A stretch of 64,000 nt of DNA from contig NZ_BMVY01000033.1 in assembly GCF_014650955.1 (NCBI RefSeq), positions 1-64,000 on the forward strand. Direction: 5' to 3'. Source of the stretch: Streptomyces tauricus. GTDB lineage: Bacteria > Actinomycetota > Actinomycetes > Streptomycetales > Streptomycetaceae. Below the pieces are notes generated by a model. That model did not search any database and had not been told where the DNA came from. It worked only from the letters and a program-made list of their open reading frames with translations. Numbering within the stretch: the first letter of the stretch is position 1; each line of letters begins with the position of its first letter. A program made the position numbers and the translations under genes. This document shows positions 8,674-16,166 of this stretch, in pieces.

Positions 8674-9373
8674 GCAGCCGGGCGCCGAAGCCGAGGGCCG
8701 CGAACCAGACCAGGCTGGCGAGCATCGCGCCGAGGCCGAAGGTCCAGCGCCAGGGGCCGCGGTCGGCCGCGATGGAGCCGAGCAGGAACACGGTGTCCAG
8801 GTAGACGTGCGGGTTCAGCCAGGTCATCGCCAGACACGTGAGCACGGCCCGGCGCCGCGAGCCCGCCCTCCCCGCCACGCCCGCCACCCCCGACGGCCCC
8901 GGCACCCCCGGCGCCCCGGCCGCTCCCACCACACTCGGCACCCCAGCCGACCCCGCCGACCCCGCCGATCCGGCCGATCCCGGCGCCCCGACCGACACCG
9001 ACGATCCCGCCGGCACCGCGGATCCCGTCGCCCCCGCCGCCCCCGCCGCCCCCGGCTCCACGGTCAGCGCCGACGGTTTCAGGACCCGGCGCGCGGCCAG
9101 GCAGCCGTAGCCGATCAGGAAGAGGCCGCCGATCAGTCCGACCGCGGTGAGCACCGCGGGCCAGGCCACCACCACCGCGCCGACACCGCCGACGCCCAGC
9201 GCGATGAGCGCCGCGTCCGAGAGGGCGCAGATGGCCACCACGGCCAGTACCGCGTCCCGGCGGACGCCCTGGCGCAGGACGAAGGCGTTCTGGGCGCCGA
9301 TGGCGACGATCAGGGAGAGGCCGGTGCCGAACCCGGCGGCCGCGGCGGTCAGAGCGCTGTTCACGGAGTCCAC
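8573..9373 (-). CDS. LysE/ArgO-family basic amino acid exporter with collagen-like insert
   Basis: Exporter of the LysE/RhtB superfamily, probably for lysine or arginine given the divergent LysG-type regulator. The family signatures AIGAQNAFVLRQG (24-36) and LNPHVYLDT (186-194) are intact, and six hydrophobic segments are present. At 266 residues it is longer than usual (about 200-235) because of an insert at about 105-172 in the central cytoplasmic loop. In that insert glycine falls at almost every third residue from 108 to 171 (19 of 22 positions), a collagen-like Gly-X-Y register rich in Ala, Ser and Pro. Confidence 0.88.
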   Translation of the reverse strand: MDSVNSALTAAAAGFGTGLSLIVAIGAQNAFVLRQGVRRDAVLAVVAICALSDAALIALGVGGVGAVVVAWPAVLTAVGLIGGLFLIGYGCLAARRVLKPSALTVEPGAAGAAGATGSAVPAGSSVSVGAPGSAGSAGSAGSAGVPSVVGAAGAPGVPGPSGVAGVAGRAGSRRRAVLTCLAMTWLNPHVYLDTVFLLGSIAADRGPWRWTFGLGAMLASLVWFAALGFGARLLSPLLARPSAWRVLDALIAVTMIVLGATLIAGV

Positions 9374-9402
9374 GCTAGGAAGCAGGACACGGAAAAGTAC
9401 AG

Positions 9403-9426
9403 CTAAAGATTCTTACGTATCCTTAG
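9403..9426. promoter_or_regulatory. candidate LysG/ArgP operator in divergent promoter
   Basis: CTAAAGAT (9403-9410) and ATCCTTAG (9419-9426) form an 8-base dyad with one mismatch around TCTTACGT. It is an AT-rich island in the 61 bases between the lysE and lysR-type starts. LysR-family regulators bind such interrupted dyads in divergent promoters. The AT-rich block also supplies possible -10 hexamers for both directions. Confidence 0.6.
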
Positions 9427-9434
9427 CGATTGTG

Positions 9435-10382
9435 ATGACAGACCTTCCCCTGGACCAGGTGCGGACCCTGCTGACCGTGGTGGACGAGGGCACGTTCGAC
9501 GCCGCGGCCGCCGTGCTCCATGTGACACCGTCCGCGGTGAGCCAGCGGGTCAAGGCCCTCGAACAGCGCACGGGGCGTGTGCTGTTGATGCGTACGAAGC
9601 CGGTCCGGCCGACCGAGTCCGGTGAGGCCGTCGTGCGCTTCGCACGCCAGTTGGCCCGGCTGGAGCGCGACACACGGGCCGAACTGGGCATGTCCGGCAC
9701 GGATGAACCGGCCCGGCTGTCGATCGCGGTGAACGCCGACTCGCTGGCGACCTGGTTCCTGCCCGCGCTCTCCCGCGTGCCCGAGGGGCTGCCCGTCTGC
9801 TACGAACTGCGCCGCGAGGACCAGGACCACACGGCGGCGCTGCTCCGCGAGGGGCTCGTGATGGCGGCCGTCACCTCGTCGCCGGACGCGGTGACGGGCT
9901 GCTCCGTGCGCGCTCTGGGACGTATGCGGTACGTCCCGGTGGCGAGCCCTGCCTTCGCCGCGCGGTGGTTCGAGGGCCCGCCGGGCGCGGCGCTGTGGGA
10001 GGTCTTCGCCGACGCGCCCGTGGTGACCTTCGACCGGCGGGACGACATCCAGGACGCGTTCGTCCGGGAGCTCGTACGCGGCTCGCGCGGGTCACGGGGT
10101 GCGCACGGGCCTCGGGGCGCGAGTGCGGTACGGCATCTCGTGCCGACCTCCGAGGGCTTCGTCGAGGCCGTCGCCGCCGGGATGGGCTGGGGCATGGTCC
10201 CCGAAGTACAGACGGCGCCCCTGCTCGGCGCGGGGCGGCTCGTCCGGCTCTCGGCGGACCGGCAGATCGACGTCCCCCTGTTCTGGCAGCAGTGGAAACT
10301 CGACTTCCCGGCTCTCGCGGCCGTCGCCGAGGCCGTCTCGGCGGAGGCGGCCGAGGCCCTGGACGGCGGCTTGGGCGGCTGA
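9435..10382 (+). CDS. lysG-like: LysR family regulator, ArgP/LysG type
   Basis: 315-residue LysR-type activator: winged helix-turn-helix at about 5-60 (recognition region TPSAVSQRVKALEQRTG) followed by a substrate-binding co-inducer domain. The start of the sequence (DLPLDQVRTLLTVVDEGTFDAAA) is characteristic of ArgP/IciA/LysG proteins, which activate the divergent lysE exporter when lysine, arginine or similar accumulates. ATG 9435 follows a GTG at 9432; either may be used. The segment around residues 217-229 (GSRGSRGAHGPRG) is an unusual Gly/Arg low-complexity loop. The context with lysE makes the functional pairing strong. Confidence 0.9.
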   Translation: MTDLPLDQVRTLLTVVDEGTFDAAAAVLHVTPSAVSQRVKALEQRTGRVLLMRTKPVRPTESGEAVVRFARQLARLERDTRAELGMSGTDEPARLSIAVNADSLATWFLPALSRVPEGLPVCYELRREDQDHTAALLREGLVMAAVTSSPDAVTGCSVRALGRMRYVPVASPAFAARWFEGPPGAALWEVFADAPVVTFDRRDDIQDAFVRELVRGSRGSRGAHGPRGASAVRHLVPTSEGFVEAVAAGMGWGMVPEVQTAPLLGAGRLVRLSADRQIDVPLFWQQWKLDFPALAAVAEAVSAEAAEALDGGLGG

Positions 10383-10469
10383 GCCCGAGCGGTCGGCTCC
10401 GCCGGGGCCGTCGGATCGGGGCCGGGCTCCCCCGGGGCCGTCTTCGGCGCCAAGCTCCGGCGGGCGGGA

Positions 10470-10504
10470 GGGAGGGGCGGCCGGTCGCGTCGCCCGCCCC
10501 TCCC
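10470..10504. terminator. hairpin between convergent genes
   Basis: GGGAGGGGCG (10470-10479) pairs with CGCCCCTCCC (10495-10504) over a 15-base loop, in the gap between the LysR gene and the convergent gene ending at 10514. No U-tract follows, as usual in high-GC actinobacteria, so termination is inferred from position and stem strength. Confidence 0.6.
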
Positions 10505-10513
10505 GGTCTGGGC

Positions 10514-11047
10514 TCAGGCCGCCGAACCCGGCCCCGTCTCCCGCTCCAGGTAGCTGATCACCTGGGCGGCGAGGCTGTCCTGCGCGGAGTCGGTTCGGGC
10601 GCCGACTCCCACGGCCGGCTCCTGCGGGCCGATGCCGCCCGACCACAGGTACCGCTCCGTCCATTCGTCGTCGACCTTCAACTGCACCTGGATGTCGACC
10701 AATGACAGGCAGCTCTCCGGCGCGGCGGCGTACAGGACGGAGGTGACGCGGCGCAGCGGATAGACGTCGAAGCCCTCGATGAACTGGGAGTTGCGCCAGT
10801 CCAGGAACGCGCTCTCGCCGTCGGTCCCGACCCGGACGTCGAGTTGGCCGTCCTCCAGATGAATGCCGAAGTGCACGGTCGTACGGTTCTCGACGGTCAC
10901 GCGGAACCGGAAGTAGACGAGGCCCTCGGCCGCGTCGTCACGCCCCCGTGGCGGCTCGGCCTTCTCCAGACCATGAACGCGAACGCGCAGGCCGGCATGC
11001 CCGTCGTCGTACTCCTGCCAGTCACCGACCACATTCGGCTCGTACAC
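10514..11047 (-). CDS. conserved hypothetical protein
   Basis: 177 residues, acidic, no signal peptide and no membrane segment. I do not recognise a named domain. The middle (LVYFRFRVTVENRTTVHFGIHLEDGQLDVRV, broken by no gap) reads as alternating beta strands. It is followed by a conserved-looking SAFLDWRNSQFIEGFDVYPLRR stretch and the ending LAAQVISYLERETG, so a small all-beta domain is plausible. Codon usage is typical for the window, supporting a real gene. Its 5' side faces the DUF4032 gene across about 340 bases. Confidence 0.7.
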   Translation of the reverse strand: MYEPNVVGDWQEYDDGHAGLRVRVHGLEKAEPPRGRDDAAEGLVYFRFRVTVENRTTVHFGIHLEDGQLDVRVGTDGESAFLDWRNSQFIEGFDVYPLRRVTSVLYAAAPESCLSLVDIQVQLKVDDEWTERYLWSGGIGPQEPAVGVGARTDSAQDSLAAQVISYLERETGPGSAA

Positions 11048-11387
11048 AGTCCACCTCTCGACCTCAGAGGGCTGCTTCCTATCTGGGCGGAAGACGGGGT
11101 GTCAAATGAGCGGAATGGGCGTTGGCCAGGGATTTCGACCCACTTGATCACCGATCAAGCCGTGCGCAGCCAGAACCCTCGCCCCAGGGGTCCCGGGCAC
11201 CCTGCCGACGTGCTGCACATCACGTCCCGCGCCCCGGGCCCGGAGCCTGTCGGCGGCCCGGGCTGCGGGAGTGCCGGGCCCCTCCCACCTGCTGACAAAT
11301 CGGACTGTCGTGTTGACGAAGGGGCCGTCCAGGTGCGGAGATGCTCCTGCGACATGACGGCCGAACGTGAGGCAGGGCGAGCGAGCG
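11048..11387. other. divergent intergenic region with a GATC-containing dyad
   Basis: No gene is visible in these 340 bases. The clearest element is CTTGATC-ACC-GATCAAG at 11143-11159, two perfect 7-base arms with a 3-base centre, which could be an operator or a small hairpin for either divergent gene. A TTGACG hexamer near 11314 could be a -35 for the right-hand gene, but no convincing -10 partner was seen. Confidence 0.55.
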
Positions 11388-12710
11388 ATGGCATTGCGGA
11401 TCAGCGCCACCAACCCGGAGCATCCCGCGCTCCTGCTCGACCTGCCGTGGCAGCTGCCTCTGGAGGAGTGGCCGGAGCACTATCTGGTGCCGTTGCCGCG
11501 CGGCATCTCGCGGCACGTGGTGCGGTACGCGCGCGCCGGTACGGAGGTCGTGGCGGTCAAGGAGCTGGCCGAACGGCCCGCGCTGCGCGAGTACGAACTG
11601 CTGCGCGGACTCGACCGGCTGAACATCCCCTCGGTGGACCCTCTCGCCGTGGTGACCGGCCGCACCGACGAGGCCGGTGATCCGCTGGAGTCCGTGCTCA
11701 TCACCCGGCATCTGGGCGGCTCGATGCCCTACCGGTCGATGTTCGAGACGACCATGCGGCCCGCCACCATGCACCGCCTCATGGACGCGCTGGCCGTGCT
11801 GCTGGTCCGGCTGCATCTCGCGGGGTTCGCGTGGGGCGACTGCTCGCTGTCCAACACGCTGTTCCGCCGGGACGCCGGGGCGTACGCCGCGTATCTCGTC
11901 GACGCGGAGACCGGCGAGGTGCATCCGCAACTGAGCCCGGGGCAGCGGGAGTACGACCTCGATCTGGCACGTGTCAACATCAGCGGGGAGCTGCTGGACC
12001 TGGAGGCCTCGGGCGCGCTGCACCCTTCGGTGGACCCCATCGAGTTCGGCATGGAGATCTGCAAGCGCTACAACGGGCTGTGGCAGGAGCTGACCCGCAC
12101 GTCCGTGTACCCGGCGGGCAAACACCACTACATCGACCGGCGGATCCGGCGCCTGAACGAACTCGGCTTCGACGTCGCCGAGATGCAGATCGCGCACTCC
12201 TCGAACGGCGACACCGTCACGTTCGTGCCGAAGGTCGTCGACGCCGGCCACCACCAGCGCCAACTGCTGCGCCTGACCGGCCTCGACACCGAGGAGAACC
12301 AGGCCCGGCGGCTGCTGAACGACCTGGAGAGCTGGATGGCCACCCAGGACGACTACGCGCCGGGCGACCCTCCCCCGGGCTCTCAACTTCGTTCGAGCAG
12401 GGGGGACCCCCACGCCGCCCGGCCCGAGGTACTGGCCCACCGGTGGGTCCGGGACGTCTTCCGGCCCACCGTGCGGGCCATACCGCTGGACCTGCGCGGC
12501 TCCATGGATCCCGCCGAGCTCTACCACGAGTTGCTCGAACACCGCTGGTACCTGTCCGAGCGGGCGCAGCACGACATCGACCTGGACACGGTCGTCCGGG
12601 ACTACGTCACGAACATCCTGCCCGGGATGCGGGACGGGCTGTCGCCCCCGGCGGGCGGCGCGGCGGACGCTCAGGCCGGCGGGACGACCGCCACCGGGGA
12701 GGGCGCGTGA
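11388..12710 (+). CDS. DUF4032 protein with kinase-like core
   Basis: 440-residue cytoplasmic protein. The first half looks like a lipopolysaccharide-kinase/protein-kinase-like fold: a VVAVKEL strand (ATP-site Lys), then LHLAGFAWGDCSLSNTL (the H/G-D-x-N catalytic loop pattern) and YLVDAETGE (a D-x-E metal site). The DUF4032 domain follows at about 230-400. No substrate is known to me. I prefer ATG 11388 over GTG 11367 because alignment-like similarity starts at MALRIS. Around residues 327-342 a short repeat (12368-12411) is inserted in frame, giving a Pro/Gly/Arg/Ser segment that breaks the domain. The 3' end overlaps the convergent stress-protein gene by 40 bases. Confidence 0.85.
   Translation: MALRISATNPEHPALLLDLPWQLPLEEWPEHYLVPLPRGISRHVVRYARAGTEVVAVKELAERPALREYELLRGLDRLNIPSVDPLAVVTGRTDEAGDPLESVLITRHLGGSMPYRSMFETTMRPATMHRLMDALAVLLVRLHLAGFAWGDCSLSNTLFRRDAGAYAAYLVDAETGEVHPQLSPGQREYDLDLARVNISGELLDLEASGALHPSVDPIEFGMEICKRYNGLWQELTRTSVYPAGKHHYIDRRIRRLNELGFDVAEMQIAHSSNGDTVTFVPKVVDAGHHQRQLLRLTGLDTEENQARRLLNDLESWMATQDDYAPGDPPPGSQLRSSRGDPHAARPEVLAHRWVRDVFRPTVRAIPLDLRGSMDPAELYHELLEHRWYLSERAQHDIDLDTVVRDYVTNILPGMRDGLSPPAGGAADAQAGGTTATGEGA
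12368..12411. repeat. short palindromic repeat (MITE-like) inside a coding sequence
   Basis: The sequence runs from CCCTCCCCCGGGCTCTCAAC through TTCGTTCGAGCAGGGGGGAC to CCCCA. TCCCCC/GGGGGA and GCTC/GAGC form a hairpin. I recognise close variants as a small dispersed Streptomyces element normally found between genes. Here it lies within the DUF4032 gene and keeps the reading frame open, so it adds about 15 codons. Confidence 0.65.
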
Positions 12711-13534
12711 TGGACGACCGCGTGGGCGACCGAACCGATCCGTGAGCCCACGGCCGAGCGGTGCGCCCGCCGGCCGACCACCACGAGCTGGGCGCGGGCC
12801 GCCGCGGAGAGCAGTACCTCGCCCGCGCTGCCCATCTCGACGTGCTGGGTCACCTTCACGTCGGGGAAGCGTTCCAGCCACGGCCGCAGCGCTTCGGCGA
12901 GCGCCTTCTTCTCGTACTGCTCCAGACCGCCGGCCTCGTCGGCGAGTGCGAGGGAGGCGGGGCTGTAGGTGAAGACGGTGGGCAGCGCCCAGGCCCGTAC
13001 GACGCGCAGGTCGGCGCCGCGTGCCGCCGCCGCCTCGAAGGCGTACCCCAGGGCGCCCGCGCTGTCGTCGGGGCCGCCCTGCTGACCGGCGACGATCTCG
13101 CGGCCGGCGGCCTCCGGCTCGGCCTGGTCCGTGGCGCGTACGAGGACGACGGGCCGCGTCGACTCGGCGATGACCTGCTGGCCGACCGAGCCGAGCAGGA
13201 AGCCGACGATCGCGCCGTGGCCGCGCGAGCCGAGGACCAGTGTCTCGGCCTCGGCGGCGGCGACGAGGAGCGCCTGGACCGGCACGCCGTCGACGAGGTC
13301 GGTGGCCACCGCCAGACCGGGGTGGTGTCCGGTGACCTCGCCCGCGGTCCGCGTCAGTGCCTCCCGGACGTCCGCCTCCTGGGCATCCGTCGTCCGCTCG
13401 TCGCTTTCGGCCTTCGGCCGGGCGTGCACGATGCGCAGCGGAAGGTCCCGGCGTACCGCTTCCCTGGCCGCCCAGTGGACGGCGGCCAGGGATTCGGCGG
13501 TACCGTCTGCTCCCACGGTGATCGGGCGGGTCAT
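12671..13534 (-). CDS. universal stress protein, tandem UspA domains
   Basis: 287 residues with two UspA domains. The first (about 3-143) carries the ATP-binding signature G-x2-G-x9-G-S/T in LGSRGHGAIVGFLLGSVGQQ. The second (about 165-286) has a partly degenerate version, VGRRAHRSAVGSRIGSVAHAV. Such tandem proteins bind ATP or AMP and act in dormancy, hypoxia or stress signalling. The Met at 13534 is followed directly by the first beta strand (RPITVGADGT). It is convergent with DUF4032 and upstream of no obvious partner. Confidence 0.93.
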   Translation of the reverse strand: MTRPITVGADGTAESLAAVHWAAREAVRRDLPLRIVHARPKAESDERTTDAQEADVREALTRTAGEVTGHHPGLAVATDLVDGVPVQALLVAAAEAETLVLGSRGHGAIVGFLLGSVGQQVIAESTRPVVLVRATDQAEPEAAGREIVAGQQGGPDDSAGALGYAFEAAAARGADLRVVRAWALPTVFTYSPASLALADEAGGLEQYEKKALAEALRPWLERFPDVKVTQHVEMGSAGEVLLSAAARAQLVVVGRRAHRSAVGSRIGSVAHAVVHHAPSPVAVVPPA

Positions 13535-13607
13535 GTGATGGCCTCCGTAGCGTCGGTCGAGGGGCCCACGCTACCCAGCGCCTCGGCCCGCCCGCGCGGC
13601 GGTGCCG

Positions 13608-14777
13608 TCAGCCTGCCAGGAGGGCGAGTTCGGTGCCGCCCAGCAGGAAGGCTCCGACGCCGAAGTCGGACGTCGTGTCGTAGGTGACGGGCTGGCTGGA
13701 CTCCGGGCGGTCGCCCACGTTCTGGACGTAGCCGAGGAATCCGTCGGGGTGGACGGCCGTGGTGACCAGGCCCTGCCAGGCCCGCGCCACCACCGGCAGG
13801 TACGCGGCCCGGTCCACGAGGCGGGAACGGATCGCGTAGGCCGTGCCGTGGACGAAGAAGGAGGTGCCGCTCGTCTCGGGTCCCGGCAGATGCGCGGCGT
13901 CGGCGAGGTTGACGTTCCAGAAGCCGTCCGCGCGCTGGACGCCGGCCAGGGCCGTGACCAGCTTCGTCAGGGTCTCCTTGTACTCGCCGGTGTGCCGCTC
14001 GCTGCCCGGCAGGGCCTTGAGGGTCTTGACGTGTCCGCCCGCCACCCAGCCGTTGCCGCGCGACCAGACCACGGGCTTGCCGGACGGGGACAGGATCCCG
14101 CCGGGCAGGAACCGCTTGTCGCGGTACCAGAGGCCGGTGGCGGTGTCGTACAGCCCTGGTCCGCCCTCGACGCGTTTGGTGTGGTGGTAGAGGGCGTACA
14201 CCTTCTCCCAGCACTGGGGGTCCTTGCGCAGGACGCCGATGCGGGCGAAGGGCGGCATGGCCATGTGCAGGGCGTCGTCCCACCACCAGTCGTCGTTCTT
14301 CGCCGGCTGGTCCGTGTACACCATGCGGTGCAGGGACTCCTCGATCGCGGCGAGTTTCTGCGCCTCCGGCTCGATCTCGTAGAGGTCGAGGTAGGCCTGT
14401 CCGGCGTTGTGGTTGTCGGCGTGCCGGGTCGTCACACCGCCACGCAGCCCGTACGCGTGCTTCTCGGCCCAGCCGCGTGCGTACGCGAGGTAGCGGGCGC
14501 TGCCGGTCAGGCGGTGCAGGGCGAGCAGCCCGCTGAAGAACGTGGCGTTGGCCCAGCCGTTGTCGCCGGGGTCCGTGTGGGCGCCGATCCAGTGGTCGGC
14601 GACCCGGCGCAGGTCCCTGATGATCGCGGCTCTGGACGGGAGGGTCGGCGCGAGGCGGGCGGGAAGCGAGGGGTGTGCGGGGTGGGCGGGAGCTTCGGCG
14701 GCGGACGCGGACGTGGGGAGCAGAGCGGCGGAGGCCGAGAGAGCGGCACCACCGACCAGCAGCTGGCGTCTATCCAT
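13608..14777 (-). CDS. GH105/GH88-type unsaturated glucuronyl / rhamnogalacturonyl hydrolase, exported
   Basis: 389 residues with a Tat-like signal (MDRRQLLVGGAALSAS; cleavage near SASA-AEA). The catalytic domain is an (alpha/alpha)6 barrel of the YteR/RhiN type, with the DWWWDDALHMAM segment (163-173) holding the catalytic Asp and the characteristic VWSRGNGWVAGG. Enzymes of this group remove the 4,5-unsaturated uronic acid from oligosaccharides made by pectate or rhamnogalacturonan lyases. ATG 14777 is preceded by GGAGGAG at 14785-14791. It is the last gene of the minus-strand glycosidase set but has a 135-base leader with a dyad, so it may be separately regulated. Confidence 0.88.
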   Translation of the reverse strand: MDRRQLLVGGAALSASAALLPTSASAAEAPAHPAHPSLPARLAPTLPSRAAIIRDLRRVADHWIGAHTDPGDNGWANATFFSGLLALHRLTGSARYLAYARGWAEKHAYGLRGGVTTRHADNHNAGQAYLDLYEIEPEAQKLAAIEESLHRMVYTDQPAKNDDWWWDDALHMAMPPFARIGVLRKDPQCWEKVYALYHHTKRVEGGPGLYDTATGLWYRDKRFLPGGILSPSGKPVVWSRGNGWVAGGHVKTLKALPGSERHTGEYKETLTKLVTALAGVQRADGFWNVNLADAAHLPGPETSGTSFFVHGTAYAIRSRLVDRAAYLPVVARAWQGLVTTAVHPDGFLGYVQNVGDRPESSQPVTYDTTSDFGVGAFLLGGTELALLAG

Positions 14778-14849
14778 ATGAACGACTCCTCCATATGAAA
14801 TCCATGTGAAGCACATCCTGAACTCCCGCCCCACCGGTGTCCACGGTCC

Positions 14850-14890
14850 GGACTCGACTTGGTCAACTTGGCCTGAACCAAATCGAGTTC
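14850..14890. promoter_or_regulatory. imperfect 14-bp dyad upstream of GH105
   Basis: GGACTCGACTTGGT (14850-14863) and ACCAAATCGAGTTC (14877-14890) pair at 12 of 14 positions around a 13-base spacer. The element lies in the 135-base gap between the esterase stop and the GH105 start. An inner TGAAC-N8-GTTCA dyad overlaps the right arm. It could be a repressor site for a separate GH105 promoter, or a weak terminator of the upstream genes. Confidence 0.6.
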
Positions 14891-14912
14891 ACCACACCGG
14901 CCGAAGTTCACA

Positions 14913-16166
14913 TCAGGGGACGTCCGCCGTGGACGTCCGGTCGCAGCGCAGGCTGTCGAGGTCGACCGAGTCGGCCATCGCCTGCATGCCCTTGTCGTTG
15001 GGGTGCAGCCGGTCACCGCCGTCGAAGACGGGCAGGATGCGCTCGTGGTCGTAGGGGCTGCGGAGGATGCGGTCGAAGTCGGTGACCGCGTCGAACTCCC
15101 CGCTGCTCCTGATGAATTCGTTGACCTCCTGGCGTACGGACTCGGCCGCCGCGTCCCACTCGGACCAGCCCTTGAAGGGCGCGACGGTGGCACCGACGAC
15201 ACATTTGCCCGCCCGGTGGGCGCGGGCGATGATCTCCCGGTAGCCCGCGATCATGTCGGCGCCCGTGACGCCCGTGTGCGCCTTGATGTCGTTGACGCCC
15301 TCGAAGAGGAAGACCGTACGGACGCCCGGGTGGGACAGGACGTCACGGTCCAGCCGGTTGAGGGCGCTCTGCCCGGCACCGTCCGCGAGGACCTTGTTCC
15401 CGGAGATCCCCTCGTTGGCGACTCCCCTGATCGGACCGCTGGTTGCTCCCAGTCGACGGGCGAGATAGTCGGGCCAGCGGCGGTTCAGGTCGCCGCTGGA
15501 CTGCCAGCCGTCCGTGATGGAGTCCCCGAGCGCGACGACCGCGCCGACGGCGGTGCTCGTCCGCACGGTGACCGCGTCGAGGTAGAACCAGGAGCCGACG
15601 CGTTCGGTCCAGTTGACCGCCCCGTCCTCACCCGTGTGGTCGCCGTCGGCCGCGTACGACGTCTGCATCGCCATGCCGTGGCCGGTCGCCGGGCCGCCCG
15701 CCGCCTGCGTGTGCACGCTGACGACCAGATCGGCCGCGGCGGCCAGCTTGCCGGGCAGTGGGTCGCTGTACGCGGTGGCGCCCGCCGGGACGGTGACCGA
15801 ACGGGTGCCGCCGAAGGTCAGCCGCCTGTTGGTGCCCGGGACCAGTTCCGCACCGGACTTCCTGAGGCCGGCGTAGGCGCTGTCGAAGGTCAGCGGCCGG
15901 TCGCCGAGGGCGTTGGAGAGCCGGACGCGCAGGTTGTCCCCCGCCACGCTGGTGCGCACGATCAGGCGGTAGCTGCGGTCGGCGACCGCGTCTCCCACCC
16001 GGTCCGCGCTCGCACCCCAGGTGACCACGTCGTGCCGGCCCGCGGCGGCAGCCGGGGCGGCGGTCGCACTCCCACCGGCGTTGGCGGTCGCGGGCGTGGT
16101 CTGGACGGCGGCGGCGCTCACCAGGACCGCCAACAGGCAGCTCGCTCGGAAGAGACCGGCCCTCAT
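14913..16166 (-). CDS. secreted SGNH/GDSL hydrolase
   Basis: 417 residues with a Sec-type signal (about 1-30, ending near TTPATANA). A beta-rich N-terminal domain (45-200) is followed by an SGNH hydrolase with block I GDSITDG (Ser 216), block III GVND (290-293) and block V DRLHPND (Asp 385, His 388). Such two-domain esterases de-acetylate plant polysaccharides or act as lipases; the glycosidase neighbours favour carbohydrate acetylesterase. The ATG at 16166 overlaps the TGA of the upstream GH95 gene as ATGA, which implies translational coupling. Confidence 0.9.
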   Translation of the reverse strand: MRAGLFRASCLLAVLVSAAAVQTTPATANAGGSATAAPAAAAGRHDVVTWGASADRVGDAVADRSYRLIVRTSVAGDNLRVRLSNALGDRPLTFDSAYAGLRKSGAELVPGTNRRLTFGGTRSVTVPAGATAYSDPLPGKLAAAADLVVSVHTQAAGGPATGHGMAMQTSYAADGDHTGEDGAVNWTERVGSWFYLDAVTVRTSTAVGAVVALGDSITDGWQSSGDLNRRWPDYLARRLGATSGPIRGVANEGISGNKVLADGAGQSALNRLDRDVLSHPGVRTVFLFEGVNDIKAHTGVTGADMIAGYREIIARAHRAGKCVVGATVAPFKGWSEWDAAAESVRQEVNEFIRSSGEFDAVTDFDRILRSPYDHERILPVFDGGDRLHPNDKGMQAMADSVDLDSLRCDRTSTADVP

